Assembly: GCF_900497805.2 (NCBI RefSeq)
Contig: NW_020954557.1
Span: forward strand, 41,947,256 to 42,011,255
DNA length: 64,000 nt
DNA from: Vombatus ursinus
Lineage: Eukaryota; Chordata; Mammalia; Diprotodontia; Vombatidae
Direction of reading: 5' to 3'
Part shown: piece after piece, positions 12,220 through 22,705 of the stretch
How positions within the stretch are numbered: position 1 is the first letter of the stretch
Layout: every line of letters starts with the position of its first letter
The notes under the pieces: generated by a model
Database searches by the model: none
The model's input: the letters and a program-made list of their open reading frames with translations, nothing else
Told to the model about the DNA's origin: nothing
Position numbers and translations under genes: made by a program

Positions 12220-12475
12220 TCTAATAGCCAAACAGTAATAGCTAGCATTTTATACAGTGCTTTAAAGGGTGTAAAATGCTTTACAAATATCATCTCATTT
12301 TATCCTCACAATAACCTCTGGGAGGTAGGTGCTATTATGACCCTCTTTTTTCAGATGAGGAAACTGAGGCAGACAGAGATTAGGTGACCTGTGAAGGATC
12401 AAAGAACTAATAAGTATCTGAGGCAGGATTTGAACTTTAGGTCTTCTTGACTCTAGATTCAAAGATCTATCCACT
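12220..12475 (-). repeat. MIR/THER1 CORE-SINE
   Basis: tgctttacaaatatcatctc, ctcacaataacctctgggag, agatgaggaaactgaggca and tttgaactttaggtcttctt appear in reverse order of the element, ending at the head tctatccact. Confidence 0.8.
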
Positions 12476-12612
12476 CAAGGAAAATTGACAATAGGACTTC
12501 AGCAGGAATAGGTATATCAATTGTTTCTGTCCCTTGTACATTGTTTTCATCATGTGTTTTGCAGTAGGGTATTTTTGATTACATGAATTGAAAAGACCCA
12601 AACTTCATGGTC

Positions 12613-12905
12613 CCTTACTTAAAAACTGTCTGAGGCTGGATTTGAACTTGTGTCTTCCTGACTGCAGGCCTACTGCCCTCTATCCACCACACCATAAGCT
12701 ACCTCTGATATGTATATGTGTGTGTAGATGTATATATGTATGTGTATACTATATGTGTGTTTGTATATATGTATGTTGTTGTTCAGTTGTTTCAGTTGTG
12801 TCTCACTCTTCATGACCCCATTTGGGGTTTTCTTGGTAAAGTTTGCCATTTCCTTCGCCAGCTCATTTTACAGATGAGGAACAGAGGCAAACCAGGTTTT
12901 TCTTA
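12613..12905 (-). repeat. Reverse-oriented SINE interrupted by a (tatg)n microsatellite
   Basis: 12613-12700 holds a reversed SINE head/core (ggatttgaacttgtgtcttc). 12705-12775 is a tgta/tgtg microsatellite. 12775-12900 holds a reversed RTE-type tail (gttgttcagttgtttcag, accccatttggggttttctt). These are two SINE pieces around a repeat expansion, not one intact element. Confidence 0.7.
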
Positions 12906-12999
12906 ATATATGTGTGCATATACTTATACACACACACATATACTTGGATTTAAAACTGTAAGATGGTATTCATCTTTGTCTTCAGTATCTTTAGCAGCC

Positions 13000-13305
13000 A
13001 TTAGAGTACTTGGCACATAATAGGCTGTTAATATACGCTTTTCCCTTTGGGTCAGGTCAAACTCAAGGTGCTGAACAACCTTACTGTTACTTAAAATTAA
13101 GGCCTTCCCTTCATTAATTATTTCCTATTTATCATGTACATAACTTGTTTGTATATATTTATTGGAACGTTATCTCTTCCATTAGATTGTGAGTCCCTTG
13201 AAGGCAGGGACCGTCTTTTGCCTTTCACTGAATTTCCAGGGTTTCAGCACAGTTCGGCACCTAACAAGTGCTTAATAAATGCTTACTGACTGACTGACAG
13301 ACTAA
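13000..13305 (+). mobile_element. L2 LINE 3' end
   Basis: attagattgtgagtcccttg, aaggcagggaccgtctttt and aagtgcttaataaatgctta are the standard L2 3' terminal blocks, ending in (tgac)n. Confidence 0.75.
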
Positions 13306-13679
13306 ACTTTCCAACTTTACTAATAATAGAACAGTAGAGACTTACTAAATATTTAATTGAACTAAATCATTTCAGCTATAGGACCTGGATTCTCCCCCTC
13401 CCCTCCCCTTTCATAACCAGTCAGGAGAAAACTGGAAGGGAATAGTGACAGTGTTCAAAGGGAAATAGGGAGGGCTGGCTGAAGTGGAGAGGAGAAAGGA
13501 AAAGAGAAGAATGATCACTTGAATGGAAAAATGTCATGATTTCTGTTTTCAGTTTCAGCTTCCCCATGGGGGGGGGTGTGGGTCCTTTGGTTAGTTTCAG
13601 CTCCTCCTGAAGCCTCTGCAATCCATTTACTGAACCTCAGGTTTCCAAGTGAATTGGGACTTCGAGGCAGGGTCAGGAA

Positions 13680-13790
13680 ATGTTTACTTGCCCAGGGTCA
13701 CACAGCTAATAAGTGTCTAAGACCAAATTTGAATTCAGGTCCTTCCTGACTCCAGGGTTAGTGCACCACCTAGCACCCTGATTGGCAGGT
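13680..13790 (-). repeat. CORE-SINE fragment
   Basis: cttgcccagggtcacacagc, taataagtgtctaagaccaa and tccttcctgactccaggg: head and core of a SINE in reverse. Confidence 0.75.
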
Positions 13791-14603
13791 GTGTGTGTTT
13801 GGGGCGGGGGTGTCACTGCTGCCAGCAGGGGTGGTGAAGGTTAAAAATGGAAGGCTGGGTAAGGTTTCGGGAATTATGGAAAAGGGAGCTGGGTGTCCAA
13901 AGAGAAATAACATTTTCGCAACGGCCAATTTGTCTTACAGGCATGCATTTTGTTCCTTATGAAATGAATAGGCTCCTGTGTCTTCAGACAGTGTCCCAAA
14001 AGTCTGGTTGCAGTTTTAAGCTTAGGGCTTAAGTTGGTGCTTAGTTTTCAGTTTAAAACTGAACTAAGGCGTCTAAGACTCCCTGCATTTGAATTGGAAT
14101 GTGCAATTGTCAAGACCAAAAAAAAAAGTGCTTTCCTCTTAGTTCAACTGGGTCTTGGAGAAAATTTTCAGAGGGGGTCATATTTAATTTGTGGTTTTAT
14201 TTTGGGGGTAGACTATAATGCTGAAAATGTATTTTTGTAAGGTTGCTTGAACATCGTTCAGACTGTGTGTTCAGAATTGTTCAGAATCCGTTAGCTCTTC
14301 TCTGCGTCTGAGGATGCTTAATTGCAAGGCTTCTGAAGGTGATATGCATTGCCACACTCGTCCTTCTATTAATAAACTAATTAAATCTTTTCCGTAAAGG
14401 GAGCGGGGAAGGTCTTTATGATTATAGAAGGTTGGCGTCGTTATTATGCTGCCATTAGGTGAGACCCAAGGCTTTTAAAGCCCCATGTGCGCTGATGGCC
14501 ATTCAGCCACGGACCGCCCGCTGGGCCAGCCACCTTTTCCCTGTCTGACCGCCGAGGCCGTAGCGGGTCTTCAAGCTGACCCTTGGCGGGGACATCTGCG
14601 GCC

Positions 14604-14614
14604 GGGGGCGTGGC
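14604..14614 (+). promoter_or_regulatory. KLF/Sp-type GC/GT box
   Basis: gggggcgtggc inside the CpG island. Motif match only. Confidence 0.45.
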
Positions 14615-14685
14615 TAACGCAGAGGGGGAGGGGTCCTTTCGGGGCCGCAGGGAGGGTCACAGCGCCCGATACCCTCGGCGCCACA

Positions 14686-14697
14686 GCCGCCATCTTG
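14686..14697 (-). promoter_or_regulatory. YY1 site
   Basis: gccgccatcttg is the reverse of the canonical YY1 core caagatggcggc. In TATA-less promoters such sites often sit at or just after the start site, so transcription may begin near here. Confidence 0.65.
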
Positions 14698-14710
14698 AGG
14701 AAAAGGGTCC

Positions 14711-14722
14711 CGGCGGAAGTAG
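14711..14722 (+). promoter_or_regulatory. ETS-type site
   Basis: cggcggaagtag contains the GGAAGT core used by GABPA/ELK factors, 14 bases after the YY1 motif. Motif match only. Confidence 0.5.
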
Positions 14723-14971
14723 TCGCCGACCCCGTCCCCCGCCCCCTTCCCGGAGGCGCACGGGCGCCTCCGCCTCCCCCGGCTCCGAGCCCTCCGAGGC
14801 GGGGCCGAGCCGGGCTGGGGAGGGGCGCCCCGTAGGGGGCGGAGCGGCGGAGCCGTCGGGAGCGCGCGCGGGGAGGTTGGGGGCCAGGGTGGGCAGGTTG
14901 CGCTCTCCCTTTCCGGGAACTTGCTGGAGGAGCCGCCGGCGCTCTGCGGGGAGTCTCGGGGGCGCTGGGAG

Positions 14972-15079
14972 ATGCCTGGGGCTTCCTCCCCGGCCGGCGC
15001 TCCGCAAATTCCGGCCCAGCCCGAGGCTCTGGCGGGCGGCCCGGCCCGGCCGGCGGCCCCGAGGCCACGGTCCCGACAG
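14972..15079 (+). other. GPR155: Noncoding exon 1 (3' part) with an upstream ORF
   Basis: The donor is gacag|gtgaga, so exon 1 ends at 15079; its 5' end is unknown. An ATG at 14972 opens a frame of exactly 36 codons to the splice site (start MPGASSPAG). If joined to the leader exon at 15671 the frame stops at 15763. If joined directly to the exon at 22208 it stops at 22261, past the main start codon. Whether this ATG is transcribed depends on the start site. Confidence 0.6.
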
Positions 15080-15483
15080 GTGAGAGCTCTCTTGCCCCCT
15101 TCGCCGTCTCCATTCGAGCCCCGGACTAGCCCGCGCCTCGGCTCGCGGGGTGTCTGTGTGTGGTGCCCATGCGCTCCCACCCACGCCCGGGGCTCCGCGG
15201 CCTCGAGCCCGGGGGTCAGGGGCGCAGACCTTGGAGGGGGAAGGGACGTCCCTGCCCCTGCCTCGACGTCCCCAGCTGCGCCCTGGCCCGCAGCCCGCGC
15301 GCTGCGGCTCCTACGCCCGTGAGAAAGCGGGCTCGGGACCCGCGGAGCGTGGGGGGAGAGCTGGGGGAGCCCCGAGCCCTCTTTCCGGGCCAAGGTCTGA
15401 AACGGAAAGGTCAGCTCCTCATCCTCTCCCTCGGGAGGCGCGGGCACTGCCCTCTCGTTCAAAGCAAACACGCGCCAGCTCCC

Positions 15484-15492
15484 GGGAATTCC
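15484..15492 (+). promoter_or_regulatory. Possible kappaB-like motif
   Basis: gggaattcc in intron 1 at the edge of the CpG island. A nine-base match can be chance. Confidence 0.25.
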
Positions 15493-15670
15493 GTGTTCCC
15501 GGAGGTTTGGACACTCCCCCCCCAGCTGCGGTGACATGACTGTGTGCCTCCCACGTCCTTCCCTCCCCCCTCCCGCAGCCACCCTGGGACGGGGCCACGG
15601 CTTGTGTTGCTCCTGCACCCCAGCCCCGCCGGTCACTCCGTCCCTTCTCTCCACCCCTTCCACCTTGCAG

Positions 15671-15840
15671 GCCAGTGGATGGAGTAGCGTCTGGTCTTGG
15701 ACCCAAGCGTCTCACCTCGGGCTCCAAACCCCCGACAGACCCATGTCCGCAGCGGCTTCTTGAACCAGATTGAGGAAAGGAGCCTCTGCCCTGTTGGACG
15801 CTGTCCACCTTGGACTCCAGGGGCTGCCTTTCACCCGCAG
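15671..15840 (+). other. GPR155: Noncoding leader exon 2
   Basis: A long pyrimidine tract ends in ccttgcag|gcc, and the block ends in cccgcag|gttagt, so both splice sites look good and enclose 170 bases. It contains no frame leading to the main start. It holds a minimal upstream ORF, ATG-GAG-TAG at 15679-15687, and a six-codon one at 15743-15763 (MSAAAS). Use of this exon is inferred; it may be alternative. Confidence 0.55.
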
Positions 15841-16794
15841 GTTAGTAGGAAGGGGCTTGGTAAGTATTTAGATCGGGAAGAGTTGGTGGAGAGTTGCCTC
15901 TGCGCGTGAATGTTGTTATGGATTACAGGCGAGTGGAAGATGTGGGGTTGTTTTTTTGTTTTTATACAGACTGCAGACCTTTTTCTCGGGAGATAGCCAG
16001 TTGGAACTCACAGTTTCATTTCATATGAACTCCTGTTGTTTTAAGCCTTAAATGGTTCACTTCTGCTAAACCAAATACGATTTCTTAAGAAATTAATGAT
16101 TTGATAAATGTTTAGTGAGGATGCGACCTTTTCCATTGTATGTATTCTGTTGTTGAAAGATTAAGGGCTGGAAGGCCTTTTTTTGACATCCAACTTTTTT
16201 TTTTTTTTGAGGAGGGTACCAGAATCCAGACTTTAGCTTTGACCAGTAGGTGAAAATACTCCGTGTAACTTTTTTTCAAACATTTTTTGATTTTTTTTTA
16301 TTATTATTTTAAAACTTAAAACTCTTATTTCATTTTAAGCCTTTTATAATGTTTTCTTCCACTTTGTACATTACTTGCCATGAGGCTATCAAAGTCAACT
16401 TGAAAATAATTACTATAGTTTCCCTCTCCATTGATTAACATTGAAATAGGTAAGAATATGACTTCCAAAGGAAGTAATTCATATTTTACATCAAAATTAA
16501 TTAAACGAGTTATTGTTATGGGGTTATGACATATGCCTTCTTTTCATTTTAACTATCGTGCTAAATGTATCTTCAGATTTTGTAGGCAGCTAATTTAACA
16601 CATCAGATTTTATCTAAGGAACTACTGAATTAGGTTATTTGAGTTAATACTAAGGTAGTACAAGTGAATAGAAATAGTTTCTCCTGTGTGTTACTGGCTA
16701 TAAATAAAATCTAAAATAAGTAGTGGACATGTTTTACCACCTTATTCTCCTAACTTTTCTTAGTCTAGACCATTTATTAACTGATAATTTGAAT

Positions 16795-16960
16795 GGCAGC
16801 ATTATATAGTGGATAAATAGCTTGCCTGGGGAGTAGGAGAGACCTGTGTTCAAGTCTAACAGAGATTATGGATAGGGGCCAAACAAGTTACTTAAATTCT
16901 CAGTGCCTCAGGCAACTTTCTCAAGACTATTAAAGTTAAAGAACTGGTGCCTATCTGGAA
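16795..16960 (+). repeat. MIR-type SINE, diverged
   Basis: gcagcattatatagtggata, gacctgtgttcaagtctaac and acttaaattctcagtgcctc are in the right order. Confidence 0.55.
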
Positions 16961-17379
16961 ACTCTCTATGCTGATGAAATAACATGTCTAATAAAGAGAC
17001 CCAAACTGCTTTGATTAGTTGTTCATTGGATTTTTATTTCTGGTAACCATTTATCTATTGACCAGTAACTTCCAAGATGGAAACTGGCACTGGTTTGTTT
17101 TTGTTTGTGAACCTACATGTATCATATGTTCATTCCTATAGAGAAAGTGATGTGATTTTAAACACTTGTGCAAATCTAGATTATAATCCAATGTTTGTGT
17201 AATAGCCATTATTTATACTCGTGGTAGCCTTAGACATGACTAATTAACACCCTGTCCCCAGAAATACCTGTTATTTTTTTCCCTAGTATTGTCATCAGAC
17301 ATCTCAACTGCTTGTTCTGCTTGCTAAAAACCTCATCATTGTAGCTTTTTTCAGGAAGCAACAAACTTATTTCTTGTTA

Positions 17380-17640
17380 GAGACAGCTAGGTTGCACACT
17401 GGATAGAGAACTGGACCTGGAATCAGAAAATTCTGAGTGCTAATATGGCCTCAAGATACTTACTATCAGTGTAACCCTAGGCAAGTCATTTCACTTTATT
17501 TGCCTCAGTTTCCTCAACTGTAAAATGGGGATAATAATAGCACATATCTCTTGGGGCATCATGAGGATCAAATGAGATAATATTTCTAAAGCACTTATCA
17601 CAGTGCCTGGCACAGTGTAAGTACTTAATAAGGCTGTAGT
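17380..17640 (+). repeat. MIR/THER1 CORE-SINE
   Basis: cagctaggttgcacactgga, tttgcctcagtttcctcaac, tgtaaaatggggataataat and cacagtgcctggcacagtgt: full length on the + strand. Confidence 0.85.
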
Positions 17641-17644
17641 ACCT

Positions 17645-17900
17645 ACCCTGTGTTATAGGTGCTGTAGTGTTTTTTAAGTACCTACTCTGTGCCTTGAACT
17701 GTGAAAAGTGCTTTACAAATATCTCATTTGATCCTCACAACAACCATGGAGGTAGGTGCCCCATTTTACAGTTGAAGGTACTGAGACAAGTAACCCAAGG
17801 TCACATAAACTAAGACATGTTTGAGGTGGGATTTGAACTTTGGTCTTCCAGACTCCAGGCCCAGCTCTACATCCCTTTTGCTTTTTAGCTGCCCCTTAGG
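17645..17900 (-). repeat. MIR/THER1 CORE-SINE, inverted partner
   Basis: aagtgctttacaaatatctc, atcctcacaacaaccatgga, aaggtactgagacaag and the head ctttttagctgcccc: same family as the preceding copy in opposite orientation, only a few bases away, tail to tail. Confidence 0.85.
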
Positions 17901-19109
17901 TATAGATAGTAGAACTGATCAAAGAAGAGGACAACTGTGACAGTTCATTGTTGTGGAAGTCAAAGGAAGGCATAGTCCAGAGTGTTAAATGCTAGAGAGT
18001 GGTTTAGGAGCAGCAGAAAGGAGGACAGTCTTTGGATTTAGTGATAAGGAGATCATCAGTGACTTTAGAAAGATCTCATTCTGAAGGATGTATAATTTGT
18101 ATGGACTGAGTGACTGATGAGGTTGTGGAGACAGCAGGTAAAGATTCCCTTTTCTAGAAGTTGGGCAGAGGAGGTCAAGGAGAGAAGGGGAGGGAGAAAG
18201 AACTATTAAAGGTGTTGTTACAATGAATAAGCATTCACCTTCTGAAAGTGAATTAATTTAGTACTCTCTGATGGCCTAAAAATATTCTCTATTAATGGCT
18301 CCTGATAAAAGAACATTGATCTCTTAAAAAGAAAATGGATTAATTGAGAATTGGATACTTTCCAGAAGTCCAGTTCATTATTTCTGTTCAGCTTTTAAAA
18401 AATGTTATGTTTATGAGTATCCACTTAGTAATTGGTTTCTTTGTTTTGCTATAGTACTGATTAGAATTCTCATTTATCTATAATAATATTTAACAGAAGT
18501 ATAACATGCTTGTATGTACATAGATAGGGGATTTTTTTTCTCGTTATTTACAGTATATATTTTTATTGTTTTGGTTGGTCAGTTCTTGAAACTTTTCCTC
18601 CCAAGATTAAGACTGCTCTATAGGTGATGTAAATGTAAGTTCTTACACATGGAATAGATGATAATACTGTCTGAATTTTGAAATTTAGAGGTTTTTGTTT
18701 TTTGTTTTGTTTTAGTTTCCCTAAATTCCTGAATTTGGAAAAAAGCTTATCTGTTTGGGGAAAGAAATTGTTGCTAAGTGACATTTGTTGTTATTTTTTT
18801 TCTTCTAGTAGTCAATAGATTATTGTTCACTTTTTTTTTTTTTTTTGCTTTTTAACACTCAGGATGTTTTAAATTTGTGTGTGTATGTATGTGTTCGATT
18901 ACATTGGAATATACATTCTTCTCTTTATCCTTCTAAAGTATTTTGCAGATTGTGGCTGAGTAAATAACACTTCCATTATTCCATTTTTTAACATATTGAA
19001 ACCAATACTTAATGAAGTGCTTAGTTCTGTTGCCTTCTTTTTGAAAATGGTAAAGATTCTTGCTGCTACATTATTGCTGCCCTTTTTTATCTTCTTCTTT
19101 TACCACTAT

Positions 19110-19215
19110 TGTTATTATTGTTCATTCGTTTTCAGTTCGTGTCTGACTCTTCGTGATGCCGTTTGAGGTTTTCTTGGTGAAGATACTGGAGTGGTTTGCC
19201 ATTTCCTTCTCCACT
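19110..19215 (-). mobile_element. RTE-type SINE tail (MAR1 3' end)
   Basis: ttcgtgtctgactcttcgtg and actggagtggtttgccattt: only the RTE-derived tail is present. Confidence 0.75.
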
Positions 19216-20154
19216 TTACCACTATTGCATTGTCAAAATAAATTGCCCATTTAGAGTTAGTACTGATTATATTCAGTAATCATTCTTAACTGTTATTGAA
19301 TAACTTACCTGCCATGTTTTCTTATTATCTAAACAAGTTTAATGTATTCTGCTATCAGTTATGATCTTTTGGAAGCTCTGTGAATTCTGTCTACCAACTT
19401 TAGTTAGATTTATTCTCCATTCGAATAGCTTAGAGAATTTTTTGTATTGCTAGCTAAAAGTGTAAAAAATTCCATTTTAAGTGTACATTTTATAAATTGT
19501 GTTCTGAGATGTCAGTAATTACATAAAATATTTTCTCATGAAAACTTATTTCTGAGACTCCAAGATTTAGTCCTTTTGAGACTTAGAACAAACATAAAAG
19601 CTTAAAACTGAATTCCTTGACTTTCATCTGTTTAAATGAAAAACAAACAAGAAACAAGGGTAGCACAGTGCAGCTGTATCAAATCCACTACAATATTTTT
19701 GCATGTGTGAAAAGGAAATTTACCACACTGGTTCCTGATTGTGTACATAATTAGGTTGAGGGCTTTGATATACATTATGTTGTACCTCATAAGGACAACT
19801 CTTCCCTTGCATATAGTGGAGTCTGACTTACCAGACCTATATAAACTTTGCCAGAATCTTACTTCTGTCCTAATGAAAACATATAATAAAGTTCTGCGTT
19901 ATTGTTAGTTATTATTGTGCTTAAACATGTTAAGTAACTTTGAGCATTCATCATAGCCTGTTCCATTCTTTTACCAAATGCAAATAGTAGACATGCTAGT
20001 GTATATGTAGAAGAAGTAACTGAGACCTAATCCCAAGAACTGTCTTGCTTAATTTGCTTTTGTACCAATCTGGGTACCATAACACACAGAATAGGATAGG
20101 ATGGGGATAGTGACTGAGATTTTATTGGTATGGAAAATTTCAAGAAGAAGAAAC

Positions 20155-20330
20155 TCCCGCTACCTATTCAAGTCAGCACCTTCTGTGCAATTTTACAGTG
20201 ATGCAGCTGCCTAGAATATGAGAGGTTAAGTGACTCCCTTAGGGTCACTCAGCCAGGATGTGTCAGATGGAACTTGAGGTCTTCCTGGTTCCAAGCCAGC
20301 CTCTCTTATCTACTGCCACAAGAAGTGTAT
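20155..20330 (-). repeat. CORE-SINE, diverged
   Basis: gaggttaagtgactccctta, gggtcactcagccaggatg and ttgaggtcttcctggttcc in reverse SINE order. Confidence 0.6.
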
Positions 20331-20674
20331 AAAAATCACAGCAATAGTAGCTCTGTAGATAATTCTTTAGCTAGCTCTTTTTCTTCTTCAACTAAAGTCC
20401 TTTTCTGATACATCCCCATAGTTTGGTGGTTACCTTGAATTTTTGAGGATTGTACCAGTAAAGTACAAGCTATAGGAAGTCCTATCAAGACCCTTATGGA
20501 CTTTGACAAAGAACTTATTTACAGATTTACAGAAAAATCTGTGTATTTACAGATATACAGTAAAGTATATCTGTCTGAGCACCCTTAAGTTCAGAGAGGT
20601 ACAATAACAGGTTGTCTTCAAGGTCATTTTTCCCCCCTTTGGCCCCTGTAATTCTCTGAGATTATCATTGATTT

Positions 20675-20755
20675 GATTCAGCAAATGTTGATGTAAGTGT
20701 CTGCTATGTGCAAGGCACTATGCTAAGCACTTAATCTACTGAGTTCTAGAAGTAT
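20675..20755 (-). repeat. L2 3'-end fragment
   Basis: gtctgctatgtgcaaggcac followed by tatgctaagcactta. Confidence 0.55.
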
Positions 20756-21679
20756 TGCTGTTTATATAGTGGAGAGAGTGAGTGTCCATACTGGTGGAAT
20801 TATAGCTCCTTGGAGTACTGAAATTTCTTCAGGCTTACAAACAGTTGTTTTGCTGAGCTCAAAAAGAGTCAGATTCATGAAAGTGTCACATTTTCTATTT
20901 AGCTTATGGAAGCTAGTTCTGGACCTGTTTTTATGTAGCATGCCCATCCTTCTGTATTTTTCTGCACTAAAACCATATATGAGAGTTGATGAGATACAAA
21001 ATAAGGCATGGCATAAGGCAGTAGGATAGAAGGGCAAAGATGACTTAATTCATGGTGAGGGTTTGTCGTGAAACTTGAAAAATTAATTTGCTCTTTTTCT
21101 TTCTCACAAGATAGTAACAGGGATGGCTAGGAGCTGCTACCTTCATATTTCTCTCCTTTTCCCCCAAGGTGCCTCACTGTTGTATTTTAATCAGTTTTCT
21201 CCTCTTAAACCTATTTGCTTTGGGCTTAGATAGGAGACTTTCAGTAGGAAGTAGAAGCTGACATTAGAAAAAAATATTGAAGTTAAAAATATTGAAACTA
21301 GACTTTACCTGTATCTCTCCATTCTCTTCTTAACTCCTTTTCTGTGCCCCTTTTCTGCTTGGAAACTTCCTACTGAGATTCCTCACTAGCTAATAAATAT
21401 TAGTTATTTCATTGACTTGGATGCTAAGCATTTAGATTGAGAAATGCTTAGGGTACGTTAAGGATTTGTTTTGGGCTCAGTTGGGGATTAGGTTGGAACC
21501 TTTTATGGCAGTCCTAAAAATCAGTCTGCTTGCAGATGGTGTCCATTGCCCAGGAGACTCTCCTAGACCTCTAAGATGGTCACATGCTAGAGTGGGACTA
21601 ATGATTCTGTAGTGAACCTACAGAGTAGTACTAGTGATATCAGAGGCTGCCATTGGGAATGTGTGTGGCTGTAGGGAGA

Positions 21680-21765
21680 TATAACTCAGTTTCCTGATCT
21701 GTAAAATTATGGGGTTGGACAAGATCACTTTTGATCCCTTCTAGTTCCAGATGTATGATCATGTT
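21680..21765 (+). repeat. MIR 3' fragment
   Basis: ctcagtttcctgatctgtaa, then ggggttggacaagatcactt and cttctagttccagatg. Confidence 0.65.
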
Positions 21766-22207
21766 AACACGCTATCATATGGTCACTTTATAATTCTCAA
21801 ACTGTACTACGCCAACTTACGGCTTACTTCAAGGGGCCGAAGGGAACAGCAGGAAAGTTCTTCTGCAGGGAGAGCACCTGTGTAATTGGCACTGTTTGGT
21901 ATATACCTTATTTTACTCTAATTTTTTATCCGACTTGTGTGATACAGAATGTAATAATTGCAAATGCAACTTTGTTCTAAATAAACTTATCTTTGAAGGA
22001 CAAAGTTAATATGAACCTTTTTATTGTATTTCTCTTTAATACAATTTCTCTTTAATAGTACTTAAAGGGCAATGTATTTATTTACCTGTCCTATTAACAT
22101 TGTTATTAGGACAGAGGAACAGGGGGAAGGGAGTGAAGAATGTATTTTTTCAACAGAAGTACTCAGATTTATCAAATCATAACTGAATCTTGTTTACTTT
22201 TTTCCAG

Positions 22208-22239
22208 AAGTTTAGTTGGAGTAGTCTGGTGAGAGAAAA
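22208..22239 (+). other. GPR155: 5' UTR part of the first coding exon
   Basis: The acceptor ttttttccag ends at 22207. Thirty-two untranslated bases follow, including the in-frame TAG at 22222-22224 that fixes the ATG at 22240 as the first possible start in this frame. Confidence 0.8.
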
Positions 22240-22705
22240 ATGGATTTCTTTGCTGATGTGACTTCAAGTAACCTCACTTCATCAGTCAACATGACCAGTT
22301 CTTTGCCTGCAACAGTAGCTTATCACTTCAATTCTACCAGTAGTCCTCCTTCAATGTCAATAACTAGTCTTTTCCCAGCCTTGTTAGAATGTTTTGGTAT
22401 AATCCTTTGTGGATACATAGCAGGAAGGGCCCACATTATAACATCAACACAGGCCAAAGGACTAGGGAATTTTGTTTCCCATTTTGCACTTCCAGCTTTA
22501 CTATTCAAAAACATGGTTATACTTAATTTTTCTAACGTTAATTGGTCCTTCCTCTATAGTATCTTAATTGCCAAAGCCACTGTATTTTTTATTGTGTGTG
22601 TGTTAACATTACTAGTTGCCCGTCCTGACAGTCGATTTAGCAAAGCTGGATTGTTCCCTATATTTGCTACACAAAGCAATGACTTTGCATTGGGATATCC
22701 TATAG
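22240..22705 (+). CDS. GPR155: GPR155 coding exon 1 (aa 1-155)
   Basis: Encodes the lumenal N-terminus with three N-glycosylation sequons (N11, N17, N31). Membrane segments follow at about 46-63, 74-95 and 104-127, and the QSNDFALGYPI block (about 145-155) begins the permease crossover region. In the recalled human protein the segment before TM1 reads ITRLFPALLECF; here it is ITSLFPALLECF, so residue 43 is Ser. The donor is tatag|gtaagt with one base of codon 156 carried over. Translation past the donor gives the spurious 181-codon ORF end. Confidence 0.95.

Larger units (their letters stand above)
14480..15640 (+). promoter_or_regulatory. GPR155: CpG-island promoter of GPR155
   Basis: A sharp change from AT-rich DNA to about 1.1 kb of CpG-dense, GC-rich sequence, the only such block in the window. 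It lies just 5' of the noncoding exon donor at 15079, and no TATA box is evident. It carries YY1-, ETS- and KLF/Sp-type motifs (listed separately), typical of a broadly expressed TATA-less promoter. The transcription start is not visible from sequence. I found no gene on the minus strand sharing it; the long ORFs on both strands here reflect GC content. Confidence 0.85.
15841..22207 (+). other. Intron before the first coding exon
   Basis: About 6.4 kb of AT-rich intron with SINE and L2 copies listed separately. Between them I see no further exon. T-rich runs occur near 16195 and 18830. The 62-91 codon ORFs here show no protein-like features. Confidence 0.6.

Noticed and set aside
1-14480. 3' end of an upstream neighbour such as WIPF1
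   Set aside because: Gene order in mammals makes this plausible farther left, but no exon, known 3' UTR or polyadenylation site could be recognised here.
15484-15492. NF-kappaB control of GPR155
   Set aside because: A single nine-base motif in an intron does not support a regulatory claim; kept only as a low-confidence site.
14485-15808. Long ORFs of 116-349 codons on both strands over the CpG island
   Set aside because: They are rich in Ala, Gly, Pro and Arg in all frames, overlap each other, and come from high GC with few stops. No domain or conserved motif is visible.
20762-21037. Overlapping 86- and 91-codon ORFs on opposite strands
   Set aside because: Intronic, no splice-site support, no recognisable family and low complexity of signal; chance ORFs.
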